Part shown: in pieces, positions 42,544 to 51,966 of the stretch
How positions within the stretch are numbered: the first letter of the stretch is position 1
How the letters are laid out: each line of letters opens with the position of its first letter
Origin: Planomicrobium stackebrandtii
Lineage (GTDB): Bacteria; Bacillota; Bacilli; Bacillales_A; Planococcaceae
Direction of reading: 5' to 3'
NCBI RefSeq assembly: GCF_030814955.1
Contig: NZ_JAUSWB010000001.1
Coordinates: forward strand, 1-64,000
DNA length: 64,000 nucleotides
Notes under the pieces: generated by a model
Told to the model about the DNA's origin: nothing
Databases searched by the model: none
Seen by the model: the letters and a program-made list of their open reading frames with translations, nothing else
Program-made: the position numbers and the translations under genes

Positions 42544-45500
42544 ATGAAGAAAAAATTTGGATTAAATTTTTTTAAACCAGTAGAAAGTTATTCAGGCAGC
42601 TGGTCAATCCTTGAAGAAAAAAGTAGAGATTGGGAAAATATGTATCGCCAAAGATGGTCACATGATAAAGTAGTCCGCACCACACACGGCGTCAACTGTA
42701 CGGGATCGTGCAGCTGGAAAGTATTTGTGAAGAACGGCATTATCACGTGGGAAAATCAGCAAATTGATTATCCTTCCTGTGGACCGGACATGCCAGAATT
42801 TGAACCACGCGGATGTCCAAGAGGAGCTACCTTTTCTTGGTACGAGTACAGCCCACTTCGGGTGAAATATCCCTATATGCGCGGCAAGCTTTGGCGGCTT
42901 TGGAAAGCAGCACGTGCAAGCCATGCTAATCCAGTAGAGGCTTGGGCAAGCATTGTGGAGGATCCTGAAAAAGCGATGTTTTATAAATCAGCACGGGGAA
43001 AAGGCGGGCATATTCGGGTTAACTGGGATGATGCTCTGGAACTGATTGCGGCACAATTGATTTATACAATTCGGAAATACGGACCGGATCGGGTGGCCGG
43101 CTTTACGCCAATCCCTGCGATGTCGATGGTCAGCTACGCTTCAGGAGCACGTTTTATTTCGCTTCTTGGTGGACAGATGCTGAGTTTCTATGATTGGTAC
43201 GCGGACCTTCCGCCTGCTTCCCCTCAGATATGGGGCGAGCAGACAGATGTACCTGAGTCGTCGGATTGGTATAACGCAGGCTACTTAATGATGTGGGGAT
43301 CAAATGTGCCCATGACTCGGACGCCGGATGCGCATTTTATGACAGAAGTTCGCTATAAAGGAACAAAAGTAGTATCTGTAGCTCCAGACTATGCGGAAAA
43401 TGTAAAGTTTGCAGACAATTGGCTGGCTCCACACCCTGGAACAGATGCAGCATTGGCTCAAGCCATGACACACGTAATTTTGGATGAGTTTTACCAAACA
43501 CGCCAAGAACCGATGTTCATCAATTATGCAAAACAGTTTACGGACATGCCATTTATGATTCTTCTGGATCCTCATGAAGATACACTAAAAGGCGGCCGCT
43601 TCCTGCGTGCCAGTGACTTAGGAGATACTTCACAACATGCAGAATGGAAACCGGTCATCTTTGATGAAGCGGCAGACAAATTGATGGTTCCAAACGGTAC
43701 GATGGGTCAGCGATGGGAAGAAGATAAAAAATGGAACTTGATTCTTGAAAATGAGGATGGTTCTAAAGTAGAACCGGCATTGAGTGTAGAAGGCCATCAA
43801 GAGGAATGGAAGGAAATTGTTTTCCCATATTTCGATAACCAAGGAAATGGCGTGTTTAAGCGCGTGATTCCAGCAAGAAAAGTCTTGTTGGCAGATGGCA
43901 CTGAACGTTACGCTGCAACTGTTTATGATTTGATGATGAGCCAATACGGTATTATTCGGACAGACAGCGAATACAATGCCAAGGGCTACGATGACGAAAC
44001 GTCCCATTATACACCGGCATGGCAGGAAAAAATAACATCTGTCAAAGCATCAGTCGTTACGCAAATCGCCCGCGAGTTTGCACAAAATTCACTGGATACA
44101 GATGGCCGCTCGATGATCATAATGGGTGCCGGAATCAACCATTGGTTCAACAGCGACACCATTTACCGTGCAATTTTAAACTTGGTCATCCTCACAGCCT
44201 CTCAAGGTGTTAACGGTGGGGGATGGGCCCATTATGTTGGGCAAGAAAAATGCCGTCCGATTGAAGGCTGGTCTACAGTCGCTTTTGCAAAGGATTGGCA
44301 GGGCCCTCCAAGACTGCAGAATGCAACATCCTTCTTTTACTTTGCAACTGAGCAATGGAGATATGAAGAAAGTGGCACAGATGCACTAACTTCACCGCTC
44401 GCAGAAAACGTTGCTTACCAGCATCCTGCTGATTATAACGTTTTGGCAGCAAGACTCGGTTGGTTGCCTTCTTATCCACAATTCGATAAAAACAGCCTCC
44501 AGTTTGCTGAAGAAGCTGCTGAAAAAGGTGGGAAGACCGATAAGGAAATTTTAGATTACGCTGTTGAGCAGGTTACATCACGTAAGACAAAATTTGCAGT
44601 AGAAGATCCTGGTGCACCTGAGAACTTCCCAAGAACCTTGTTCATTTGGCGTTCAAACCTGATTTCCAGTTCTGCCAAAGGACAGGAATACTTTATGAAA
44701 CATCTGCTGGGCGCTTCGGATGGCTTGTTGGCTGAACCGAACGTCGAAGAAAAACCAGAAGAAATTGTCTGGAGAGAAGATGTCGAAGGCAAGTTAGATC
44801 TGATGGTTGCACTCGACTTCCGGATGACTTCAACGCCACTGTATGCGGATATTGTTTTACCTGCTGCTACATGGTATGAAAAGACGGATTTGTCTTCAAC
44901 TGACATGCATCCCTTTGTCCATCCGTTTAATCCAGCTGTCAATCCACTTTGGGAATCCCGTTCAGATTGGGATATTTACGCGAAACTAGCTGAAAGATTC
45001 TCTGAAATGGCCGAAACACATTTGCCAGGCATTTACAAAGACGTCGTAATTACACCTCTGGCTCATGACACGGTCAGTGAAATATCACAGCCGATGGGCT
45101 TAGTTAAAGATTGGACTAAAGGCGAAATTGAAGCGATTCCCGGCAAAACAATGCCGAACTTCAGTATAGTGGAGCGGGATTACACTCAAATTCACAATAA
45201 ATATATTACCTTAGGCCCAAATTTGGCTACGGGCAAAACCGGTGCCCACGGCGTCAGCTTCTCAGTTGCGGAAGAGTATGAGGAATTGAAGCATATAAAC
45301 GGCACTTACTTTGATGAAACGATTAAAAACGGTTTGCCGAAAATCCAAACAGCGCGTCAAGTAGCAGATGCGATGCTAAATCTATCGTCAGCGACCAATG
45401 GACGGGTTTCACAAAAAGCGTATATCGAGGCGGAAAAAGATACCGGAGTCCCACTAAAGGATATTTCTGCAGATCGCGCCGCAGAGAAAATTACTTTCCA

Positions 45501-46218
45501 AAGCATCACCGTCCAACCGCGCGAAGTCATTCCAACGCCAGTTTTTAGTGGATCCAATAAAATGGGAAGACGTTACTCGCCGTTTACAACGAATATCGAA
45601 CGTTTAGTTCCATTCCGGACATTGACCGGCAGACAACATTTCTATATTGACCATGAAATTTTCCAGCAGTTTGGCGAAGCCTTGCCGGTTTATAAACCGA
45701 CATTGCCACCTATGGTGTTTGGCAAAAATGATAAGAAGATTAAAGGCGGAGTCGATTCACTCGTATTGCGATATTTGACACCACATGGCAAATGGAATAT
45801 CCATTCCACTTACCAGGATAATCAGCACATGCTGACGTTATTCCGTGGAGGACCAACTGTCTGGCTCAACAATGAAGATGCGAAGGCTCATGACATTGAC
45901 GATAATGCTTGGCTTGAAATTTACAACCGGAACGGCGTAGTTACAGCACGTGCCGTAGTCAGCCATCGCATGCCAAGAGGCACGATGTTCATGTATCACG
46001 CCCAAGATAAGCACATTCAAGTACCGGGATCGGAAATTACAGATACCCGCGGCGGCAGCCATAATGCACCAACGCGGATCCATTTGAAACCAACTCAAAT
46101 GGTCGGAGGATATGCGCAGCTTAGCTATGGCTTTAACTACTATGGACCTATCGGCAATCAGCGTGATGAATATGTAGCGGTTCGGAAAATGAAGGAGGTT
46201 GACTGGCTTGAAGATTAA
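42544..46218 (+). CDS. narG: respiratory nitrate reductase alpha subunit
   Basis: A 1224-residue molybdenum enzyme that reduces nitrate to nitrite on the inner face of the membrane. It binds Mo-bis-MGD and the FS0 [4Fe-4S] cluster through H48, C52, C56 and C91 (THGVNCTGSC...RGCPRG). The Mo-ligand Asp is in YDWYADLPPASP. Length and N-terminus match NarG of Bacillus and Staphylococcus, and no twin-arginine signal is needed. ATG 42544 has GAAGGAG. It is first of narGHJI, and the cofactor is supplied by the moa/moe genes downstream. Confidence 0.98.
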   Translation: MKKKFGLNFFKPVESYSGSWSILEEKSRDWENMYRQRWSHDKVVRTTHGVNCTGSCSWKVFVKNGIITWENQQIDYPSCGPDMPEFEPRGCPRGATFSWYEYSPLRVKYPYMRGKLWRLWKAARASHANPVEAWASIVEDPEKAMFYKSARGKGGHIRVNWDDALELIAAQLIYTIRKYGPDRVAGFTPIPAMSMVSYASGARFISLLGGQMLSFYDWYADLPPASPQIWGEQTDVPESSDWYNAGYLMMWGSNVPMTRTPDAHFMTEVRYKGTKVVSVAPDYAENVKFADNWLAPHPGTDAALAQAMTHVILDEFYQTRQEPMFINYAKQFTDMPFMILLDPHEDTLKGGRFLRASDLGDTSQHAEWKPVIFDEAADKLMVPNGTMGQRWEEDKKWNLILENEDGSKVEPALSVEGHQEEWKEIVFPYFDNQGNGVFKRVIPARKVLLADGTERYAATVYDLMMSQYGIIRTDSEYNAKGYDDETSHYTPAWQEKITSVKASVVTQIAREFAQNSLDTDGRSMIIMGAGINHWFNSDTIYRAILNLVILTASQGVNGGGWAHYVGQEKCRPIEGWSTVAFAKDWQGPPRLQNATSFFYFATEQWRYEESGTDALTSPLAENVAYQHPADYNVLAARLGWLPSYPQFDKNSLQFAEEAAEKGGKTDKEILDYAVEQVTSRKTKFAVEDPGAPENFPRTLFIWRSNLISSSAKGQEYFMKHLLGASDGLLAEPNVEEKPEEIVWREDVEGKLDLMVALDFRMTSTPLYADIVLPAATWYEKTDLSSTDMHPFVHPFNPAVNPLWESRSDWDIYAKLAERFSEMAETHLPGIYKDVVITPLAHDTVSEISQPMGLVKDWTKGEIEAIPGKTMPNFSIVERDYTQIHNKYITLGPNLATGKTGAHGVSFSVAEEYEELKHINGTYFDETIKNGLPKIQTARQVADAMLNLSSATNGRVSQKAYIEAEKDTGVPLKDISADRAAEKITFQSITVQPREVIPTPVFSGSNKMGRRYSPFTTNIERLVPFRTLTGRQHFYIDHEIFQQFGEALPVYKPTLPPMVFGKNDKKIKGGVDSLVLRYLTPHGKWNIHSTYQDNQHMLTLFRGGPTVWLNNEDAKAHDIDDNAWLEIYNRNGVVTARAVVSHRMPRGTMFMYHAQDKHIQVPGSEITDTRGGSHNAPTRIHLKPTQMVGGYAQLSYGFNYYGPIGNQRDEYVAVRKMKEVDWLED

Positions 46219-47794
46219 AGCACAAGTAGCAATGGTTATGAATCTTGATAAATGCATCGGCTGTCATACCTGCAGTGTTACGTGCAAAACCACATGGACT
46301 AACCGTAAAGGTGCTGAATACATGTGGTTCAACAACGTAGAAACTAAACCGGGGATTGGCTATCCAAAGCGTTGGGAAGATCAGGAACTGTATAAAGGCG
46401 GATGGCAGCTCCGCAAAGGAAAGCTGGAGTTAAAGTCAGGCAATAAGTTATCAAAAATTGCGTTGGGAAAAATCTTTTATAATCCTGACATGCCTGAAAT
46501 GAAAGATTATTACGAACCATGGACCTATAATTACGAGCACTTGACCAACGCCGGTGAACTGGAACATTCACCCGTTGCACGAGCACACTCGTTGATTACC
46601 GGCAAAAAAATGGACCTTGAATGGGGTCCAAACTGGGAAGATGATTTGGCTGGTGCACACATTACAGGCCCACTTGACCCGAACATTCAAAAAATTGAAG
46701 AAGAAATCAAGTTTAACTTCGACAAGGCGTTTATGGTTTACTTGCCTAGACTGTGCGAACATTGCTTAAACCCAAGCTGCGTCGCATCCTGCCCTTCCGG
46801 AGCAATTTACAAACGGGAAGAAGACGGTATTGTTTTAGTTGACCAAGAAGCATGCCGAGGCTGGCGCTATTGTATGACTGGTTGTCCATACAAGAAAGTT
46901 TACTTTAACTGGCAGACCAATAAAGCAGAAAAATGTACATTCTGTTTTCCGCGTATCGAGGCAGGCTTGCCTACAGTGTGCTCGGAAACCTGTACTGGCC
47001 GGATTCGTTATTTAGGAGTCCTGCTCTATGATGCGGACCGAGTTCTGGAAGTAGCTTCCACACCAGACGAAAAAGATTTATACAAAGCACAATGTGATTT
47101 GTTTATTGATCCATTCGATCCAGAGATGATGGCATTAGCAAGAAAAGACGGAATTTCGGAAGACTGGATTGAAGCGGCACAGAATTCACCTGTCTATAAA
47201 CTGGCAATTGAACATAAACTCGCTTTCCCGCTTCATCCTGAATACCGTACATTGCCTATGGTCTGGTATGTGCCGCCGCTCAGCCCAATTATGAACTATT
47301 TTGAAGGAAAAGATTCCATTAAGAATCCAGATATGATTTTCCCGGCAATAGAAGAAATGCGGACACCGATTCAATACCTTGCAAATATGTTGACTGCGGG
47401 GGATACGGAGACGGTGAAACATTCGCTGCAACGTATGGCCATGATGCGTTCATACATGCGTGCGAAGACAACCGGCAAAGAATTTGATGAAAGCCGCTTG
47501 GAACGAATTGGCATGACGGCCCATCAAACGGAACAAATGTATAGACTCTTGGCAATTGCCAAATATGAAGACCGGTTTGTTATTCCAAGTACACATCGTG
47601 AAGGGCGCGTAAACCCTTACCGCGCACAAGGTATGGAAGGTTTCGATACGGAAGGCATGGGAGGTTGGGGAACTGATTCTGGTGGATCATGTGATGGTTG
47701 TGGGCCAGCATCACCAAGCCCGACTGGCACAGCTACGAAAACAGGCAAAGAAATTTACGAAGAAAACTTCTATGGAGGTATATGGCGTGATTAA
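46208..47794 (+). CDS. narH: respiratory nitrate reductase beta subunit
   Basis: A 528-residue iron-sulfur subunit carrying electrons from NarI to NarG. The start is TTG 46208 (MKIKAQVAMVMNLDK), as GGAGG at 46194-46198 is well spaced and the text matches NarH N-termini; it overlaps narG by 11 bases. Cluster cysteines are CIGCHTCSVTC, CEHCLNPSCVASCPSG, CRGWRYCMTGCPYKK (Trp in place of a Cys, typical of the [3Fe-4S] cluster) and CTFCFPRIEAGLPTVCSETC. The tail has an extra CDGCG near residue 495, as in other Firmicutes. Confidence 0.98.
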   Translation: MKIKAQVAMVMNLDKCIGCHTCSVTCKTTWTNRKGAEYMWFNNVETKPGIGYPKRWEDQELYKGGWQLRKGKLELKSGNKLSKIALGKIFYNPDMPEMKDYYEPWTYNYEHLTNAGELEHSPVARAHSLITGKKMDLEWGPNWEDDLAGAHITGPLDPNIQKIEEEIKFNFDKAFMVYLPRLCEHCLNPSCVASCPSGAIYKREEDGIVLVDQEACRGWRYCMTGCPYKKVYFNWQTNKAEKCTFCFPRIEAGLPTVCSETCTGRIRYLGVLLYDADRVLEVASTPDEKDLYKAQCDLFIDPFDPEMMALARKDGISEDWIEAAQNSPVYKLAIEHKLAFPLHPEYRTLPMVWYVPPLSPIMNYFEGKDSIKNPDMIFPAIEEMRTPIQYLANMLTAGDTETVKHSLQRMAMMRSYMRAKTTGKEFDESRLERIGMTAHQTEQMYRLLAIAKYEDRFVIPSTHREGRVNPYRAQGMEGFDTEGMGGWGTDSGGSCDGCGPASPSPTGTATKTGKEIYEENFYGGIWRD

Positions 47795-48362
47795 TTTAGA
47801 AAAGCTATATCGCTATAAAGTATCATTTGGTTTTTTTGCCCATCATCTGACCTATCCGCAAAAACTGGATTTTCACCCTTCTCTTATAGAGGAATCATTT
47901 GATGCCGATCATCCTGCATTTGAGCATGTTCAACGCTACTGGGAACTGATGCATGAATTGAGCTTGGATCAGATACAGGAAATGTATACTGATATCTTTG
48001 ATTTCGACAAAGACAGTACATTGTTTATGACGTATTTCAAGTTTGAAGATGCTAAAGAGCGTGGACAGATGCTCGCTAAGATGAAGGTTTCGTATGAAAT
48101 GTTCGGACTTGAAATGCCTGACTCGGAACTATCTGATTTCCTCCCGCTTATCTGTGAGTTTCTATATGCAGCTGAGTGGCTGGGGGACCCCCGGGCACCT
48201 CAAAGTTTCCAAATGCTGATTGCAGTACTGGAAGATGGAACGTTTCATTTACTTAAATCTTTAGAAGAAAAAAATAGTCCATACTATTATCTTGTTAAAG
48301 GATTGCGTGAAACATTCAAAGTATGCATCGAGCAGGAGGTGCCTGTCGATGGAAACAGTTGA
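47787..48362 (+). CDS. narJ: nitrate reductase assembly chaperone
   Basis: A 191-residue all-helical chaperone of the NarJ/TorD family that holds apo-NarGH while molybdenum cofactor is inserted; it is not part of the final enzyme. Typical text is FDADHPAFEHVQRYWELMHELSLDQIQEMY, DFDKDSTLFMTYFKFED and SDFLPLICEFLYAAEW. The start is GTG 47787 (MINLEKLYRYKVSFG), eight bases after GGAGG within the end of narH, which it overlaps. The longer reading from 47682 would duplicate the narH tail. Confidence 0.95.
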   Translation: MINLEKLYRYKVSFGFFAHHLTYPQKLDFHPSLIEESFDADHPAFEHVQRYWELMHELSLDQIQEMYTDIFDFDKDSTLFMTYFKFEDAKERGQMLAKMKVSYEMFGLEMPDSELSDFLPLICEFLYAAEWLGDPRAPQSFQMLIAVLEDGTFHLLKSLEEKNSPYYYLVKGLRETFKVCIEQEVPVDGNS

Positions 48363-49038
48363 TAAATTCATTTGGGTGGTTTTCCCATATATTTGTATGG
48401 CTATTTTCATATTCGGCCATATATACCGATACCGTGTCGATAAGTTTCATTGGACAGCAAAATCCAGTGAGTTTATTGAGAAAAAGCAGCTGATGTTCGG
48501 CAGTTTATTGTTCCACTTAGGTATTATCCCAGTGATTTTTGGTCATATCGGTGGATTGGCAGTTCCAGTAAGCTGGATGAACGCCATGGGAGTAAATGAT
48601 CACCTCTATCATATCGGCGCAATCTACATTGGCGGATTTTTCGGTTTCATGACTTTGTTTGGGATGATTATTTTGACGTTTAGACGTTTTTCTATTTCGA
48701 GTGTCCGAAAATTAAGTTCATTTTCCGATCTTGCAGTAAACTCACTTCTTTTGTTTATCGTTTTTATGGGGATGTATGCAACCCTGGTTACCAATGCGGT
48801 ACAACCCGATTTTGATTACCGATTGACAGTCTCAGTTTGGTTCCGTGATCTCTTCTTTTTCAATGCCAATCCTGAAATTATGGCGAATGTTCCCTTGTCA
48901 TTTAAAATTCATATTTTAACAGGTTTCGCAATATTTGCTTTCTGGCCATTTACTCGTCTTGTGCATGTTTGGAGCGTGCCGTTGAATTATGTGGGCAGAA
49001 GTTATATCCTATACAGAAGACACAAACCAACAAATTAA
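48349..49038 (+). CDS. narI: nitrate reductase gamma subunit (cytochrome b)
   Basis: A 229-residue membrane subunit with five helices and two b-type hemes that oxidises menaquinol. Heme-ligand histidines are in FHLGIIPVIFGHIGGL and FKIHILTGFAIFAFWPFTRLVHVW. The start is ATG 48349 (METVDKFIWVVFP) after GCAGGAGG; it overlaps narJ. It completes the narGHJI unit and is followed closely by nreA. Confidence 0.96.
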   Translation: METVDKFIWVVFPYICMAIFIFGHIYRYRVDKFHWTAKSSEFIEKKQLMFGSLLFHLGIIPVIFGHIGGLAVPVSWMNAMGVNDHLYHIGAIYIGGFFGFMTLFGMIILTFRRFSISSVRKLSSFSDLAVNSLLLFIVFMGMYATLVTNAVQPDFDYRLTVSVWFRDLFFFNANPEIMANVPLSFKIHILTGFAIFAFWPFTRLVHVWSVPLNYVGRSYILYRRHKPTN

Positions 49039-49077
49039 AAATGAGTATTTCTTTTTAATTTGATAGGAGATAAAAGT

Positions 49078-49536
49078 ATGGAGTATATAGAAGAATACCA
49101 ATTGCAGATTGAAAAATTTCGGGAAGCTCTTGGTTGTGATATTATGGCGCTTGCATTGGTCCAACCAGCTGAAAATCTTTACGTATTAAAATGGCAGTAC
49201 ATTTCTGGCAATATAAGCGAGCGCATCAAAAAAGTTGTTCTTCAGTCAGGAAAAGGGATTGCCGGAGGTGTTTTTAAAAGCGGCAAGCCTTTAATGGTAC
49301 CAAATGTAAGCGAATTTGCTTCAAAAGATGATTTGTTCAACTACCCAATACTAAGGTTGGAAAAATTACAGAGTGTAGGAGCTACACCTTTATGGCATAG
49401 CGGGAGAGTGGTCGGTGTGCTTCTAGGGGGATATCGGGAATCAAATTTAATGACAACGGAAAAATTGCAGCTGTTAATCAGCATGTCAAAGTCCGGTTTG
49501 GGCAAACTGGATGGAAAGGAATTGTTGCGTAATTGA
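49078..49536 (+). CDS. nreA: GAF-domain nitrate receptor NreA
   Basis: A 152-residue single GAF domain that in Staphylococcus binds nitrate and restrains the NreB kinase. Family-typical pieces are LGCDIMALALVQPAENLYVLKWQYISGN, LQSGKGIAGGVFKSGKPLMVPN and GATPLWHSGRVVGVLLGGYR. The start is ATG 49078 with GGAG upstream. The stop overlaps the TTG of nreB. The order nreA-nreB-nreC just after narI is the staphylococcal arrangement, which supports the name. Confidence 0.92.
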   Translation: MEYIEEYQLQIEKFREALGCDIMALALVQPAENLYVLKWQYISGNISERIKKVVLQSGKGIAGGVFKSGKPLMVPNVSEFASKDDLFNYPILRLEKLQSVGATPLWHSGRVVGVLLGGYRESNLMTTEKLQLLISMSKSGLGKLDGKELLRN

Positions 49537-50603
49537 TTTCTGACAAAAAAGAACAATTAACAGACTTGATGCTGAAGATGTATGAAAACAGCACTGAAGC
49601 AATTTTCTTTTTTACCAGGGAAGGCCAGACAATTTCCATGAATCCTGCCGCCGAAAAAATTATGAATGTCCATGTGCTGGAGCAGTTAAAAAAAGGAGCG
49701 GAAAATGCACTTTGCACGGTTTGTATAGGCTATACCAGTGAAAGTGATCTGACAACATGCAAAGATTGTTATTTTACAAGTTCCAGCCATGAAGATTTTT
49801 CCTCTTTTCAAGTTTTTCTTGAAACTGAGGGCAAAGGAATCACACCCTATGCCGCCACTTTCCATGTAATAGATGCTGAAAAAGGCACTCGGGTATTTAT
49901 ATTAAGAGATTTATCAGTTCAATTTGAAACTCAAAGTAAACTTGAGCAAAATACAATGATGAAAAATGTCATCAAAGCACAGGAAAATGAACGAAAGCGT
50001 ATTTCTAGGGAATTGCATGACAGTGTAGCTCAAGAACTTTTAAGTGCTGTTGTTGATTTGCGTGCCCTTAAATACATGACAGATGATAAAGATGTATTGA
50101 AGAAAACCAATGAAAGCACCACTACATTGATCAGGTTAATGGATGATATACGCAATTTGTCTGTTGAACTTCGTCCTTCGGCCCTCGATGATTTTGGATT
50201 AGAAGCAGCTTTTCGATCACACTTTAAACGCCTGGAAGAAAGTTCTGGTTTGAGCGTCGACTTCGTATCTACAATTGAACGAAACCGTTATGAAACTGAA
50301 GTAGAAACAGTGTTTTACAGAATTTGTCAAGAAGCTGTATTTAACGCAGTTAAATACGCTCATGTCGAAACTGTTCAAGTTAGATTGTTTGAAGAACAGA
50401 ACATATTGCACTTAATTGTTAAAGATGAAGGTGCTGGTTTTATTCGAGGAAGTAATCCTTTAGGAACAGGGCTTGGATTGTACGGAATGAATGAAAGAGC
50501 CGAATTGGTGCTAGGAAATGTGACGATAAGTTCTGAAATCGGTGAAGGAACAACCGTGCATTTACGTGTGCCTTTAAAAGAACAGCGGGAGATGGCGGAA
50601 TGA
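49533..50603 (+). CDS. nreB: oxygen-sensing histidine kinase NreB
   Basis: A 356-residue cytosolic kinase with no membrane helix. The N-terminal PAS domain carries C61, C64, C76 and C79 (CTVCIGY...CKDC), the 2-11-2 spacing that holds the oxygen-labile [4Fe-4S] cluster of staphylococcal NreB. A HisKA_3 box follows, [19 protein letters not shown] with phospho-His at about 162, and the HATPase has DEGAGF and [14 protein letters not shown]. The start is TTG 49533, overlapping nreA by four bases; the stop overlaps nreC. It should be active without oxygen. Confidence 0.95.
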   Translation: MISDKKEQLTDLMLKMYENSTEAIFFFTREGQTISMNPAAEKIMNVHVLEQLKKGAENALCTVCIGYTSESDLTTCKDCYFTSSSHEDFSSFQVFLETEGKGITPYAATFHVIDAEKGTRVFILRDLSVQFETQSKLEQNTMMKNVIKAQENERKRISRELHDSVAQELLSAVVDLRALKYMTDDKDVLKKTNESTTTLIRLMDDIRNLSVELRPSALDDFGLEAAFRSHFKRLEESSGLSVDFVSTIERNRYETEVETVFYRICQEAVFNAVKYAHVETVQVRLFEEQNILHLIVKDEGAGFIRGSNPLGTGLGLYGMNERAELVLGNVTISSEIGEGTTVHLRVPLKEQREMAE

Positions 50604-51247
50604 AGATTGTTATAGCAGATGACCATGCAATTGTGCGCAGCGGTTTTTCCATGATTCTTAATTTCCAAGAGGATATGGAAGTAATTGCGATGGCCGCAGA
50701 TGGAATCGAAGCTTATCAGATGGTAGCCAAATACCATCCTGATGTACTGCTTCTAGATTTAAGCATGCCACCGGGTGAAAGTGGGTTAGTGGCGACAGGA
50801 AATATTAAGGAAGACTTTCCTGAAACCAAAATTCTAGTCTTAACAATGCATGACGACGAAGAGTATTTATTTCATGTGTTAAAAAACGGTGCTTCTGGCT
50901 ATATGCTAAAAAGTGCACCAGATGAAGAACTTCTGCAGGCAATAAGAGTTATTTATAACGGTGGAACTTATATCCATCCGAATATGGCCACTTCACTGGT
51001 TCGGGAATTGCAGAATAAAGATCATAATGTTAAGGAATCAGATCCTTTTGAGATACTGTCTAAACGGGAAATTGAAGTGCTTCCCCTGGTTGCTAAAGGC
51101 TACGGAAATAAAGAAATTGCTCAAAAACTTTTCATATCTGTAAAAACAGTGGAAGCTCACAAGTCAAAAATAATGGAAAAGCTGCAGTTAAAGAGCCGCC
51201 CAGAATTAGTTGAATATGTGTTAAAGAAAAAACTAATGAATTTTTGA
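50600..51247 (+). CDS. nreC: NarL/LuxR-type response regulator NreC
   Basis: A 215-residue regulator with a receiver domain ([11 protein letters not shown], phospho-Asp 53 in [13 protein letters not shown] in GYMLKSAP) and a LuxR-type helix-turn-helix ([43 protein letters not shown]). It is the partner of NreB and should activate nitrate respiration genes when oxygen is low. Candidate sites are the AGGG-N4-CCCT palindromes upstream of narG, of the transporter gene and of the hemerythrin operon. Confidence 0.95.
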   Translation: MKIVIADDHAIVRSGFSMILNFQEDMEVIAMAADGIEAYQMVAKYHPDVLLLDLSMPPGESGLVATGNIKEDFPETKILVLTMHDDEEYLFHVLKNGASGYMLKSAPDEELLQAIRVIYNGGTYIHPNMATSLVRELQNKDHNVKESDPFEILSKREIEVLPLVAKGYGNKEIAQKLFISVKTVEAHKSKIMEKLQLKSRPELVEYVLKKKLMNF

Positions 51248-51272
51248 TGATTAGTTAGGAGGCGGCATTTGC

Positions 51273-51800
51273 ATGGCAGAAAAGTCAGAGTTTCGTTTTA
51301 AAGAACCAGGGATGAGGCTATTGGAAAATGAACATGCCTATTTAACCTTTTTGATGAATGAATGGCATGCGCTCGTCTTATCGTTTGAAGATGATCGGCT
51401 AAGCTTGGAAGCTGGTCGTGAAAACATGAAGACATTACGCCAGAAGCTCTTTGAATTTATCGAACCCTTTAAAAACCATACTGATAAAGAAGAAGAATTC
51501 TTTTTCCCGGCGCTTGGTAACTATATAGGGTTTGAGCAGGGTCCACTTGTCGGAATTCAAGATGAGCACCAGGAAATTGATGCTTATATTGGGCATTTTT
51601 TTCATCATACCCGTGATAATATCGACTTGCTGACGCTGGAACAAATGAAAGCTGTTGCTCAAGACGCTGCAGAGGCTTTCGAAGTATTGACCGTCCATTT
51701 TATGAAAGAGGAAACAGTGCTGTTTCCAATGGCTGAAAAAGCGATGAAAGCGGTAGATCAAGACGAATTATACAAAAAATTAAATACTCTTATTACCTGA
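51273..51800 (+). CDS. second hemerythrin-like HHE-domain protein
   Basis: A 175-residue four-helix bundle of the HHE family. Likely iron ligands are in LENEHAYLTFLMNEWHAL, FKNHTDKEEEFFFPAL, IQDEHQEIDAYIGHFFHH and LTVHFMKEETVLFPM. It follows nreC by 25 bases with a TTAGGAGG site, so it is probably the last gene of the nar-nre transcript, which ends at the following terminator. With the divergent copy at 41695, two di-iron proteins bracket the reductase genes. Confidence 0.85.
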   Translation: MAEKSEFRFKEPGMRLLENEHAYLTFLMNEWHALVLSFEDDRLSLEAGRENMKTLRQKLFEFIEPFKNHTDKEEEFFFPALGNYIGFEQGPLVGIQDEHQEIDAYIGHFFHHTRDNIDLLTLEQMKAVAQDAAEAFEVLTVHFMKEETVLFPMAEKAMKAVDQDELYKKLNTLIT

Positions 51801-51809
51801 ATCAACCGA

Positions 51810-51840
51810 GCCGCTTCCTTTGGAAGCGGCTTTTTATTTT
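51810..51840 (+). terminator. terminator after the second hemerythrin gene
   Basis: GCCGCTTCC-TTT-GGAAGCGGC, a 9-bp perfect stem followed by TTTTTATTTT. Confidence 0.9.
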
Positions 51841-51841
51841 A

Positions 51842-51905
51842 AGGGTTTTCCCTTTCAGCGGAAGGGCTCTCCCTTATTAAAAAGAAACTGACCACGGGAT
51901 ACAAT
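51842..51905 (+). promoter_or_regulatory. transporter promoter with paired NreC-like palindromes
   Basis: AGGG-TTTT-CCCT (51842-51853) and AGGG-CTCT-CCCT (51863-51874), centres 21 bases apart. TACAAT (51900-51905) as -10 lies 31.5 bases from the second centre, as at narG. Confidence 0.65.
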
Positions 51906-51966
51906 GAAGGCAGGAAATAAGTACGAAAAAAAGCGTAAACAAAATTTAGCAGAAAAGGTGATTTTG

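Noticed and set aside
42362..42547. 61-codon frame overlapping the narG start
   Set aside because: It lies across the narG promoter sites and has no ribosome binding site.
51904..51966. N-terminal extension of the nitrate transporter
   Set aside because: It has no ribosome binding site and its ATG overlaps the predicted -10 box.
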